Of a stretch of DNA of 64,000 nucleotides, positions 26,342 to 34,772 are shown in pieces; the stretch's first letter is position 1, and every line of letters starts with the position of its first letter. This stretch comes from Pandoraea terrae. Its GTDB lineage: Bacteria; Pseudomonadota; Gammaproteobacteria; Burkholderiales; Burkholderiaceae. The position numbers and the translations under genes are program-made. The stretch spans positions 124,001 through 188,000 of the forward strand of contig NZ_CABPRZ010000009.1 of assembly GCF_902459695.1 (NCBI RefSeq), given 5' to 3'. Below the pieces are notes generated by a model, which had not been told where the DNA came from, searched no databases, and was given only the letters and a program-made list of their open reading frames with translations.

Positions 26342-26743
26342 GTATTCCCCCACTGAAACCTGCACAGGTTAAGCGGCTAAAGCAAACGCCTGAGCCGGGG
26401 TCATCGTCTTCAGCGCCTGATGGGGACGGCCCAGCGTGCCGAAGCGTGCTATCGGAGTCCGCTCGGGCGCACTGCCGGCTGTCGTCGCCTTGCCGCTGCG
26501 CGACAGGTGCCAGCCCATCGGTTGGCCATGCAGCGCTCGCCATCTTCCGCCCGCGACTCGACTTCGGAGGGGGAGATGTGAAACGCGGGTCGCCTCGGCT
26601 ACCGTCGTCTTTCCCTGAATGATGTCCAGCACCAGCGCGCTCTTGCGCTTGGCCGTCCATCGTTTGATTTCTTCTTCCATCTTCGTGCTCATGTGGCAGT
26701 CTTCTAAGGTTACGACCTGAGCAGGAAATCAGTGGGTAAATAC
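26342..26743 (-). mobile_element. Internally deleted IS3-like element with terminal inverted repeats
   Basis: The ends form an imperfect inverted repeat of roughly 27 bp. The left end reads gtattcccccactgaaacc and the right end, inverted, reads gtatttacccactgatttcc, both continuing into cctgc-caggt. Between them lies only the fused remnant of a transposase. At about 400 bp this is a non-autonomous derivative of a longer element; full IS3-family elements exceed 1.2 kb. No convincing target duplication is visible. It marks the boundary between the gene-poor stretch and the tad side of the window. Confidence 0.7.
26369..26692 (-). pseudogene. Transposase remnant: OrfA N-terminus joined to OrfB C-terminus
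   Basis: The 107-residue frame opens with an OrfA-type segment (MEEEIKRWTAKRKSALVLDI, then GKTTVAEATRVSHL) carrying the start of a helix-turn-helix, and ends with an integrase-type C-terminus (LGRPHQALKTMTPAQAFALA) typical of IS3-family OrfB. The catalytic DDE core is absent. The join lies at about residues 45-85, where the sequence resembles neither part. It can encode no active transposase. A stable short product is conceivable but unlikely to be functional. Confidence 0.75.
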
Positions 26744-26925
26744 ACTGCGTCACATAGGCGCTCGAAGCCACTGACTCCGATGCCGACGCCGACGCCGAAT
26801 CGCGACGTCTTCAATCACGCTCAAAGCAGATGAATCCCTGGGAGACGATCGTTGGGAGCCGGCTTTCGCCAGCCCGCATCCCCGCACCACGACAGATGCA
26901 AGCCGCGCGCGTTTGGGATGCGGAA

Positions 26926-27429
26926 TTATGAAGTGGTATTACGGGGCGGCGCCGGGCTTTTTTCCTGATCCCCAAAGTGGCCCGCCATGTAGCTGTCGAT
27001 GACAGCCAACAATCCATACAAATAATTCCTGACGCTTTCCAGCTCCCGGTCGCCGAGCGTGCGCTCGAAGGCTTCCAGACTCCCGTTGACGGATTCGTAA
27101 TAAGCATTGATCATCGCCAGGCGATTCGAAATAAACCGCAGCAAGATGCGCCGCCCGTCGGTTGGATCTGGCTCACGCTTTATCAATCCCACGTGTTCAA
27201 GGCGATTGAGAGACGTCGTGATGCTCGCCGGCGACAACCCCATCAGTTTCGACAGCCTGCCCGGCGTGACAGGCTGCGCCTCGTCGTAATAAGCAATTTC
27301 CAGGCACTTCAGGTCGGTGACGTTCAATCCCAACTCACCGGCGACAAACTGGTTGAAGGCAGCCAATTTGACACCGAGCATAAACCGGAGCCTGACGACT
27401 TCCACACGCTTTTCGGAGTCATGTTCCAT
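26926..27429 (-). CDS. MarR-family regulator at the end of the tad operon
   Basis: About 167 residues with a winged helix-turn-helix (LSKLMGLSPASITTSLNRLE, then wing DPTDGRRILLRF). Helices before and after give the MarR dimer architecture. The ATG at 27429 follows AGGGA; another ATG 6 nt upstream is possible. It starts only about 20 nt after the tadC stop on the same strand, so it is probably cotranscribed with the pilus genes and may control them. Ligand and targets are unknown. Downstream is the decayed insertion sequence. Confidence 0.87.
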   Translation of the reverse strand: MEHDSEKRVEVVRLRFMLGVKLAAFNQFVAGELGLNVTDLKCLEIAYYDEAQPVTPGRLSKLMGLSPASITTSLNRLEHVGLIKREPDPTDGRRILLRFISNRLAMINAYYESVNGSLEAFERTLGDRELESVRNYLYGLLAVIDSYMAGHFGDQEKSPAPPRNTTS

Positions 27430-27448
27430 GATCATCCCTGCATCAGGT

Positions 27449-28426
27449 TTAAGGCAATCCGCTGCCCGCGTGGCCGGTCAACGTCGGCAGCAACACGCGA
27501 ACCACCTGGATAAACGCGGGGCCGAGCAAGACCAGCATCAGCGTCGGAAAGATGCAAAAAATCAGTGGAAACAGTAATTTGACGGCGATTTTCCCGGCAG
27601 CCTCTTCCGCCCGAAGACGTCGCTTAAGGCGTAGGTGTTCCGAGTGCACACGCAGCGAGTCCCCCACGCTGGTGCCGAAGCGCTCCGCCTGAATCAGCAT
27701 GGCCACCAGAACGTCGACGTCTTCCACGCCGGTACGCAACGCCAGATTTTTCAGCGCTGTTTCCTTGCTTGAGCCAGTCCTCAATTCAAGCAGCACCAGT
27801 TGCAACTCCTCACTCAGCTCCCTGCATTTGAGGTGCAATTCGTCGGCGACCTTCATGAGCGCAGCGTCCAGTCCGAGCCCCGCTTCCACGCATACCGTGA
27901 GCAGATCCAGCGCATCGGGAAAATTCTCGAAAATCGTTTGCTTGCGCAGACGTCCGCGACGCGCAAGGATGACATTCGGCAGGTAATAGCCAACGCCTGC
28001 AAATATCAGCAACAACATCAAGAGCACATTTTTCTTCTCGGGTCCCAGGTATGGGCCCGCCGCAATCATGCAGACGGCGGGCAAACCGATGGCCAAGATG
28101 GTCTTGGCAGCGAAATAAATCGCTGGAGCGGCCGCGTCGCGCCACCCCGCGTTCATGAATTTCGTGCGCAACAACGAACGCTCCCAGCCCTCCTTGGGAA
28201 GGGAGAGTTTGGCGATCGGCTCCGAAACGCTGGCGAACTTCTGCACCCATTGCGCCCCCGCGCTATCCATCGTTTCGGATGGCGACTGCCCGGTGCTGGC
28301 AAGCTGCCCGAGACGGCGCTGTATCGAGTTCGGCATGATCAGTGCCATCAAGCCGAACGCGGCGACGGCGACGATCGCAAAAACGATGGCCAGTAGCAAC
28401 AGTTGTTCAGTTTTCATGTCGGGCAT
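27449..28426 (-). CDS. tadC: Tad pilus inner-membrane platform protein TadC
   Basis: A 325-residue type II secretion F-domain protein. It has an N-terminal helix, a helix pair near residues 105-145, the T2SSF cytoplasmic domain (FPDALDLLTVCVEAGLGLDA) and a C-terminal helix (LLFPLIFCIFPTLMLVLLGP). TadC works with TadB as the membrane platform moved by the TadA ATPase during Flp pilus assembly. It follows tadB by 42 nt and is the last canonical tad gene of the operon. Confidence 0.93.
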   Translation of the reverse strand: MPDMKTEQLLLLAIVFAIVAVAAFGLMALIMPNSIQRRLGQLASTGQSPSETMDSAGAQWVQKFASVSEPIAKLSLPKEGWERSLLRTKFMNAGWRDAAAPAIYFAAKTILAIGLPAVCMIAAGPYLGPEKKNVLLMLLLIFAGVGYYLPNVILARRGRLRKQTIFENFPDALDLLTVCVEAGLGLDAALMKVADELHLKCRELSEELQLVLLELRTGSSKETALKNLALRTGVEDVDVLVAMLIQAERFGTSVGDSLRVHSEHLRLKRRLRAEEAAGKIAVKLLFPLIFCIFPTLMLVLLGPAFIQVVRVLLPTLTGHAGSGLP

Positions 28427-28468
28427 GGGATAGACCCATCTCCAAAAGATGAAAGTGAAGCGCTCGCG

Positions 28469-29446
28469 TCAAATATGAATGCGAATGATTTTTCGCATCC
28501 AGACCACGCCGAACGTCATCATGACGAGCGCTGCGCCGATCATTTTCACACCGGCTGGATCGGTCCACAAAATGCGGAGAAAGTCCGGATTAATGACCGA
28601 TATCAGCAACGCCATCACCAATGGCAAAACTCCAAGAATCCAGGCCGACAGACGGCCTTCGGACGACAACACCCGGACCTTGCCGAGCAGCGCGAGCCGA
28701 CTGCGGATAATCTGGCTGATGTTGCCGAGAATTTCGGCCAGGTTGCCGCCGGTCTCCCGCTGAATTAACACCGCGACCACAAAGTAGCGCAGGTCGTTGA
28801 TCGGTACGCGAGTGGCCAACCCGGTCAGCGCGTCGTTGAGCGGGACGCCAAAATTGATCTCGTCGAACGCGACGCGAAACTCGCCACCAATGGGCGCGGG
28901 CATTTCGTCTCCCACGATGCCGAGTGCGGTCGAGAAGGAATGCCCCGCCCGCAACGACCGGCTAAGCATGTCGGTAGCCTCGGGCAATTGCTCCTCGATC
29001 TGCTTGAGCCGGGAAGCCTTGGCCCGAGCCACCTTGAGCGACGCGAAGCCGGGGGCAATCAGCATCGCCACCGCTAGCGCCAGCGGCGAGAGGTGGATCA
29101 TGTTCCCTGCCGCCCAAACAACGAACGGCGGAAACGCGGTGTAGAAGAAAAACTTCTCTACGGACCAACTCAACCCGGACTGAACCAACCAGCGATCGAG
29201 CGCGTGAATGCGCGGCACCTGCAACAGCAAGCGGGCAAGCGTTGGCGACGCGCTCAGTTCACGTTGCTTGAGAATCGACAGCGCCTTGTCGTTTCCATGC
29301 CCGCCTGCGGACATCATGCGGATACGGCTTTCGACCCGCTTTGCGGCACCGCTGTGGCGGCTTTGCCACCAGATATACGTGGCCTCGATCAGTAAAATGA
29401 TCGCGAAGAACACCAGGATAATGAAGCCGTAGAATAGATAATTCAT
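28469..29446 (-). CDS. tadB: Tad pilus inner-membrane platform protein TadB
   Basis: A 325-residue type II secretion F-domain protein with an N-terminal helix (MNYLFYGFIILVFFAIILLI), central helices near residues 90-135, the conserved cytoplasmic domain (LPEATDMLSRSLRAGHSFST) and two C-terminal helices. The start at 29446 begins directly with the membrane helix; an in-frame extension to 29632 lies in the preceding intergenic space and tadA 3' end and is not credible. It is encoded downstream of tadA with an 83-nt gap. Confidence 0.93.
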   Translation of the reverse strand: MNYLFYGFIILVFFAIILLIEATYIWWQSRHSGAAKRVESRIRMMSAGGHGNDKALSILKQRELSASPTLARLLLQVPRIHALDRWLVQSGLSWSVEKFFFYTAFPPFVVWAAGNMIHLSPLALAVAMLIAPGFASLKVARAKASRLKQIEEQLPEATDMLSRSLRAGHSFSTALGIVGDEMPAPIGGEFRVAFDEINFGVPLNDALTGLATRVPINDLRYFVVAVLIQRETGGNLAEILGNISQIIRSRLALLGKVRVLSSEGRLSAWILGVLPLVMALLISVINPDFLRILWTDPAGVKMIGAALVMMTFGVVWMRKIIRIHI

Positions 29447-29529
29447 GACGATGCCTCTCTCAATGGCCCACCGGCTTCGCGCCGCCCCGTCTGCAGCCCC
29501 GCCTTGCCTGTCGTCCCGCCCGATTGCCG

Positions 29530-30897
29530 TTACACGGGATAAAGCCTGGTCGGGTCGTATAGCGTGTCTGGCACCGCCACGCCAAAGGCCTGCAGTCGCT
29601 CCGAAAATTTCGGCCGCACGCCGGTTGCGCAAAAGTGCCCCGTGATGCGGCCGTTTTTATCCACACCCTCGCGCTTGAAGGTGAAAATTTCCTGCAGATT
29701 GATAATGTCGCCTTCCATGCCGGTGATTTCCTGGATGCTGGTGATCTTTCGGCGTCCATCTGTCAGCCGGGCCACCTGAACGATCACGCTGAGCGCAGAA
29801 CTGATCTGATGGCGCGCGCCCTTGGGCGGCAAATTCAGCCCGGCCATACCGATCATGTTTTCAAGCCGTGTCAGCGCATCGCGGGGTGTGTTCGCATGCA
29901 CCGTCGCCAGCGACCCCTCGTGTCCCGTGTTCATCGCCTGCAGCATGTCGAACGCCTCGGCGCCGCGCACTTCGCCGAGGATGATCCGGTCGGGCCGCAT
30001 CCGCAGCGCGTTGCGCACCAGCGAACGTTGCGTGATCTCGCCCTTGCCCTCGATGTTGGGCGGGCGTGTCTCGAGCCGCAGGACGTGCAACTGTCGCATC
30101 TGCAACTCCGCCGCGTCTTCGATCGTCACGATTCGTTCGTCTGCCGGAATGAACCCGGACAAGATATTGAGCAACGTTGTTTTGCCGCTGCCCGTGCCGC
30201 CCGAAATCAATACGTTCAGTTTGGCGGCCGACATCGCCTCCAGCACTTGGACCATCGGCGGTGTGAGGCTTTGAAATTCGACCAGGTCCTTCACGGTTAG
30301 CGGATTGACGGCAAAGCGGCGAATCGACAACAGCGGGCCGTCGATCGCCGAGGGCGGGATGATCGCATTCATGCGCGAGCCGTCCGGCAAACGTGCGTCA
30401 ACCATCGGGCTCGATTCATCGATTCGGCGACCTACGCGGGACACGATCTTTTCGATGACCTTCATCAAATGCGCGTCGTCGTAAAAGGTGACATCGGTCA
30501 GCTCCAGCTTGCCGCGCCGTTCGATATACACATGCTTGTACGTGTTCACCAGAATGTCGGAGATGGTCGGGTCTGCCAGCAGTGGTTCGAGCGGGCCAAA
30601 GCCGAGCATTTCGTCGCGCACGTCGTGCACCAGGCGGCGTCGCTCGACTTCGTTCATCGGAACGTTGTCTTCGTCGATAATGCGCTCGACCAGCTTCGCC
30701 AGTTCATGCTGGATCTGCTCGTTCGAGAGCCGCTGGAGCTTTTCCAGCTCGATGCGGTCGATAATGGTCTGATGCACGTTTCTCTTGAGTTCCTGATACG
30801 CCCTTTTGGCCATTCCGCCTTGATCCCCGCCGTGGTCGTGCCCGGGCAAATCGCCGGGGCTGAGAAATTGCTCACGCAGTGTCATGACGCGTTCCAT
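29530..30897 (-). CDS. tadA: Tad pilus assembly ATPase TadA (CpaF)
   Basis: A 455-residue secretion ATPase of the VirB11/CpaF family, which powers Flp pilus extension (and perhaps retraction). Walker A GGTGSGKT is at residues 233-240. The Walker B/Asp-box region [20 protein letters not shown] and the His-box [10 protein letters not shown]-side motif [14 protein letters not shown] are intact. The N-terminal domain has the usual all-helical leader. GGAGAG precedes the ATG. It is 17 nt downstream of tadZ. Confidence 0.96.
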   Translation of the reverse strand: MERVMTLREQFLSPGDLPGHDHGGDQGGMAKRAYQELKRNVHQTIIDRIELEKLQRLSNEQIQHELAKLVERIIDEDNVPMNEVERRRLVHDVRDEMLGFGPLEPLLADPTISDILVNTYKHVYIERRGKLELTDVTFYDDAHLMKVIEKIVSRVGRRIDESSPMVDARLPDGSRMNAIIPPSAIDGPLLSIRRFAVNPLTVKDLVEFQSLTPPMVQVLEAMSAAKLNVLISGGTGSGKTTLLNILSGFIPADERIVTIEDAAELQMRQLHVLRLETRPPNIEGKGEITQRSLVRNALRMRPDRIILGEVRGAEAFDMLQAMNTGHEGSLATVHANTPRDALTRLENMIGMAGLNLPPKGARHQISSALSVIVQVARLTDGRRKITSIQEITGMEGDIINLQEIFTFKREGVDKNGRITGHFCATGVRPKFSERLQAFGVAVPDTLYDPTRLYPV

Positions 30898-30914
30898 GAT
30901 TCGCTCTCCTGAGT

Positions 30915-32093
30915 TCAGGCCCTGCTCAACGTCGGCTTACTGAAAATTCTTTGCAAAATGCCGCTCCGACGGGTGGACGGCGGCGGCGACAGACTACGCA
31001 CTAGTTCGCTCAAGCCTTTCGCCACGCCGCTCGATTTCGCCAGCCGCAGAATCGGCACGCCCTGATTGACCGAAGCCGACACGGAGGCACCGTCTTCCGG
31101 AATGACGCTCGCCACTCGCAGGCCCAGCGCCTTCTCGAGTTCGGGCAGCCCCACCGCACCTTTTTTTTCGTAGCGATTGACTACCACCCGCACCTTATCC
31201 GCGCGGTAGCCGAGAGAGCGAAAGATGTCGAGAAGCCGGCGCCCGCCACGCAAATAGGGCACACTCAATTGCAGTACCGAAAAAATGCACTCGCTCTGGT
31301 CGAGCGCTACGATCGACACGTTGCTCAGACTCTGGCCGATGTCGAATATGATGAGGTCGTATTCGTGCCGCACCAGATTCAGGATGCGCTGCAAATGTTC
31401 CGCCTTGACTTCCTTTGCCTTGGCGGGATCGGCCGCACCGGCCAGCACGTCGAAGCTGTTGCTGATATGTGTCAGACACGCTTCGAGGAACGCCGGGTCG
31501 AGTCGGTCAATCTGCGTGCTCACCTCTGCCAACGTGGCCGGCGGCGTGACTTCCGACACCAAAAAGGCCGCTTCGCCGAATTGCTGGTTCAAATCGATGA
31601 GCAGTGTGCGCTTGCCGGCCACCGACGCGGCAAAGCCGAGGTTGGCGGCCAAAAAGGAGGTGCCGCTCCCCCCTTTACAGGACACGAATGAGATCACGCG
31701 GCCCTCGCGCCGCGTGCTGTGGACTTTGCGTGCCGCGCCGTCGACGGCATTACGCAAAGCCAGCGGATCGCCTGGCCACGGCTGCACGTCGCGTACGCCG
31801 GCACGCATGGCTTGAATCAGCAGATCGGCCGACGGTGACGGCGCCAACAGCATGCAGGTCAGATCGGCATGCCGCGCGGTAAGTGCGGAGAGCGTGTCGA
31901 AATCCTGTTGCGCCATCCGGACGCCATCCACTATCAGCAAATCGACGCTGTCCAGCGTCTGCTGCTGGGTACCAAGATCGGCCAGCGCCGCGGTCGATGT
32001 CCTGGCGTGGTGATGGGCGTCGCCCTCCCCGACGATCCGCGCGATCTCGCTCGCTTGCGCCGGGTCGGGTGAAATAATGAGAATGTCGATCAT
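30915..32093 (-). CDS. tadZ: Tad pilus localisation ATPase TadZ (CpaE)
   Basis: A 392-residue protein with an N-terminal receiver-like domain (residues 1-125; [20 protein letters not shown]) and a C-terminal MinD/ParA-like ATPase. The deviant P-loop is [21 protein letters not shown]-type switch sequence and the [15 protein letters not shown] block follow. TadZ-type proteins place the pilus machine at the pole. The N-terminal receiver fold lacks a clear phosphorylatable aspartate context, as usual in CpaE. AGGGAAG precedes the ATG; tadA follows 17 nt later. Confidence 0.92.
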   Translation of the reverse strand: MIDILIISPDPAQASEIARIVGEGDAHHHARTSTAALADLGTQQQTLDSVDLLIVDGVRMAQQDFDTLSALTARHADLTCMLLAPSPSADLLIQAMRAGVRDVQPWPGDPLALRNAVDGAARKVHSTRREGRVISFVSCKGGSGTSFLAANLGFAASVAGKRTLLIDLNQQFGEAAFLVSEVTPPATLAEVSTQIDRLDPAFLEACLTHISNSFDVLAGAADPAKAKEVKAEHLQRILNLVRHEYDLIIFDIGQSLSNVSIVALDQSECIFSVLQLSVPYLRGGRRLLDIFRSLGYRADKVRVVVNRYEKKGAVGLPELEKALGLRVASVIPEDGASVSASVNQGVPILRLAKSSGVAKGLSELVRSLSPPPSTRRSGILQRIFSKPTLSRA

Positions 32094-32122
32094 TTCGTTC
32101 TTCCCTGTAAATGAGGCGTGCG

Positions 32123-32566
32123 CTAACTGCAGGTGGGATTCGTGCCGCCCACGCTATTCAGGCTTTCCGTGGGCAACGTCGTCGTGAATGGTGGCATCGT
32201 CACCGTGAATCGAGTAAAGGGCACCGCCGTATTGATCGAGACACCGGCGATGCTGACTGTGACTGAGACCGACGTGTAAGCCACGTTGATGTTGCCGGGT
32301 TGCAGAATGGGCAACATCTGCTGCATTTTTATGTACAGAGGACTGGACGCCGTCAGCGGCATCGGTTCAATGTCGCACACCACCGCCATTCGGGCGCCGA
32401 GGCGGGTCGCTTCGCCCACGGTATTCCAGTAAAAAAGCACACGCCCCATTTCCATGACGCCGATCAGCAGCGGAAAGAAGGCCAACGAAACCAGGGCGAA
32501 ATCGATCGCGGCGGCGCCTCGCTGACGCCGAGTGCCGGGGCGCCGATGCTTGTTGAACGTGTTCAT
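32123..32566 (-). CDS. tadF: TadE/F-like minor pseudopilin
   Basis: A 147-residue protein with a short basic leader and the TadE-like hydrophobic segment after the processing glycine (GAAAIDFALVSLAFFPLLIG). The fifth residue after the cleavage site, normally glutamate, is aspartate here. A periplasmic domain with one cysteine pair (VCD, near residue 65, and the C-terminal TCS) follows. It overlaps the upstream tadE-like gene by 4 nt. Assigned to tadF by position; TadE and TadF cannot be told apart by sequence alone. Confidence 0.85.
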   Translation of the reverse strand: MNTFNKHRRPGTRRQRGAAAIDFALVSLAFFPLLIGVMEMGRVLFYWNTVGEATRLGARMAVVCDIEPMPLTASSPLYIKMQQMLPILQPGNINVAYTSVSVTVSIAGVSINTAVPFTRFTVTMPPFTTTLPTESLNSVGGTNPTCS

Positions 32567-33051
32567 AGCGCCTGCCTCATCACGGAACTGATATCGTCAA
32601 AGGTCAATTGGCTAAACTGCGGGAAGAACGCTGTAAGTTGCGAGTAGGGGTATCCCGTAACCGTTACCTGCACCAGGTTGATCGTGTTGCCACCCGGCGT
32701 GGTTGTCACGTTTTTGAATTGCCCGGTGCAGCCGGTGGTATTGATCTCATCGCATATCACCACCATATTGGTCGTTAGCCCGGGGACCAATTGCGGACCG
32801 GAACAAGCGCTGTTACCGTAAACGACCAAACATCGAGCGCTCGCCATGGGGTAGTCGGATTGCGCTGGACTGTAGGCCGACAACATGCGTGCCGCATCGC
32901 GCACTGATTTGACGATCGTGTTGTACTGATAAAACGCATGACCCACTTCGGCGATACCCATCAGCAGAATCACCATGGGAATCGCGACCAGGGCGAACTC
33001 GACCGCCACGGCCCCACGCATGCGTCGAATACGATAAAGGCGATGATTCAT
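32563..33051 (-). CDS. tadE: TadE-like minor pseudopilin
   Basis: A 162-residue protein whose leader ends RRMRG, followed by AVAVEFALVAIPMVILLMG with the conserved glutamate at +5, the site recognised by the prepilin peptidase. The periplasmic part has four cysteines (ARCLVVYGNSACSG, VICDEINTTGCTG). The start at 33051 follows GGGGAG; a longer frame to 33183 would run into tadG. It lies 10 nt after tadG and shares an ATGA overlap with the next pseudopilin gene. Confidence 0.88.
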   Translation of the reverse strand: MNHRLYRIRRMRGAVAVEFALVAIPMVILLMGIAEVGHAFYQYNTIVKSVRDAARMLSAYSPAQSDYPMASARCLVVYGNSACSGPQLVPGLTTNMVVICDEINTTGCTGQFKNVTTTPGGNTINLVQVTVTGYPYSQLTAFFPQFSQLTFDDISSVMRQAL

Positions 33052-33061
33052 GATGGCTCCC

Positions 33062-34366
33062 CTACTGCACCAATACGGGCACTTTCGGCCCGATCCCGAC
33101 GGTGTTGGTGCCGGGTATGCCCTGCGTCGCGCAAGGGGTGTTTGAATCGCTGGCATCACCAAGATATTCGAGTATGACCTCACCCTGCAGCGGATCCTTG
33201 ATTGGATTCGACGTCATCGGGTGCAGCATCAGAATGCAGGCCCACGACGTTACAGTGATTTGTGATTTCCCGGCGACGCCACTGCAATTGTCTACGACCG
33301 GAACAATCGCGAGCCGGCGGTCAGCGCCATTGACATAATCGCTGTTCGCCGGTGGACTGGCGTTTCCGTCGGTGGTGAGCAAGCCAGCACTATTGTCGCC
33401 CTGGTACGCTTTGAACAGCTTGCGCTTACTCACGAAATCCGAGTAGGCATCGCTCGACGTGCCCCAATAGGCATTTCCATTTGTAGTCCAATCAGTCGGT
33501 GTGTAAGCAAAGCCCGCGAAATCGGACGCGCCGTCACTTGGCCCCTTATACGCGCCTTTGTATATGCCGAAGCGGGTATTCCATGCGTCAGCGGCGGCCT
33601 GGATGTTCCCTGTCTGAGTATTCAGTGTCGGGCCGGTTGGCAGATTGCATTGCCCGGAACCCGTGAGCAGACCCTTGATTGCATTCGCACCGCCACCCGT
33701 GTAGTCGACCCAGCCGAAATTGCCTTTGATCTTGTCGCACGGCGGTGGAGACCCCGGGCCGACCTTGCTGCACATCCAGTCGCCTGGCTTGATGGTCGCT
33801 GGCGCGGGCGGCTGGCAAATGTATACCGGCAGAGCGCATGTCGTTTGCGCTTGGGTGGTCGAGGCCACAGCCGTGGCCGCAACGGCCGACGAACCCAGCG
33901 CGGCACGCGCAACGCCCATGAACCAGTTGGCAATGCCGGTACGCTGCGCCGTGCATCGGACATAACTGATGCTCGGCAGGTCCGCCGCGGAATACTGGCC
34001 TTTGGTCTGATAGGTCCCGTTGAACGTTTTGCTGAACGTGACGGAGCTATCCGTCGAAAGCGATACGTCCTCACTCTGGAGCAACACGCGATTGCGCGTG
34101 CCCGCCGTGATGCCTGCCGCTTCGGAAGCTGCCAGCGAAACCGCCTTCGTCAGATCCCGTGCCGCCGCCAGCGCACACGAATCGGCGGCATTCGCCAGCT
34201 CGCTTTTGGCGATATACAGTTTGCCGAGATCGATGGCGATACCGGCAAACCCGATGAGCATGAACAGCATCAGGCCGACCATGATCGCGATCACCCCGCG
34301 CTGCCGCTTCGGCGAGCCGCTCGTCGGCGCACGGCGCGGCCGACCATTTTTGACTGTCGCATGCAT
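33062..34366 (-). CDS. tadG: TadG-like pilus assembly protein
   Basis: A 434-residue protein with a basic N-terminus, one membrane helix (GVIAIMVGLMLFMLIGFAGI, preceded by RQRG) and the family block AIDLGKLYIAKSELANAADS. The remainder is a long periplasmic region rich in Gly, Asn, Thr and cysteines with few charged residues. TadG is needed for Flp pilus formation in other species although its role is undefined. GGAGGGGG precedes the ATG at 34366. Ten nt separate it from tadE downstream. Confidence 0.88.
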   Translation of the reverse strand: MHATVKNGRPRRAPTSGSPKRQRGVIAIMVGLMLFMLIGFAGIAIDLGKLYIAKSELANAADSCALAAARDLTKAVSLAASEAAGITAGTRNRVLLQSEDVSLSTDSSVTFSKTFNGTYQTKGQYSAADLPSISYVRCTAQRTGIANWFMGVARAALGSSAVAATAVASTTQAQTTCALPVYICQPPAPATIKPGDWMCSKVGPGSPPPCDKIKGNFGWVDYTGGGANAIKGLLTGSGQCNLPTGPTLNTQTGNIQAAADAWNTRFGIYKGAYKGPSDGASDFAGFAYTPTDWTTNGNAYWGTSSDAYSDFVSKRKLFKAYQGDNSAGLLTTDGNASPPANSDYVNGADRRLAIVPVVDNCSGVAGKSQITVTSWACILMLHPMTSNPIKDPLQGEVILEYLGDASDSNTPCATQGIPGTNTVGIGPKVPVLVQ

Positions 34367-34394
34367 GGCACCCCCTCCGAATGCTCGCCACGAA

Positions 34395-34700
34395 TTAACG
34401 GGAACCGCCCCCGCTTCCACCCGTCCCCACGCCAATCACATATGCATTCGCGTCGCCCGAGGGAGAGCGGAACGACTTGTCATATTGGTTCATGGCCTCG
34501 TTGCCGGCCTTGCCGTCGATACCCAGCACTGGATCCCGGTCTTGCGATGCGCCTGGATTCAACGTCTGCATCGCCCTGACTTGCGTCACCGCATTCCCGA
34601 ATTGCGCATCCCATTGCGGTGTAGACGTGTAGCACCCGGTCAGCGCGCTGCCGATGCACGCGCCGATACCGACTCGCATAAGTATGAATAGGCGTTTCAT
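34395..34700 (-). CDS. Small lipoprotein in tad operon
   Basis: A 101-residue secreted lipoprotein: signal segment MKRLFILMRVGIGACIGSAL then lipobox LTGC, with the acylated cysteine near residue 23. The residue after it is tyrosine, not aspartate, so sorting to the outer membrane is expected. The mature part has a WDAQFGNAVTQVRAMQTLNP block and a Gly/Ser-rich tail. It sits between the secretin and tadG and may act like TadD or as a secretin pilotin, but has no TPR repeats. It resembles small proteins found at this place in other tad loci. Confidence 0.82.
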   Translation of the reverse strand: MKRLFILMRVGIGACIGSALTGCYTSTPQWDAQFGNAVTQVRAMQTLNPGASQDRDPVLGIDGKAGNEAMNQYDKSFRSPSGDANAYVIGVGTGGSGGGSR

Positions 34701-34772
34701 GGTTGCCCCCGTATATCCTGAAAGTGAAAAGGCACGCATATCTGGTTCGAGCACCGGTGTCTCCGGCCCAAC

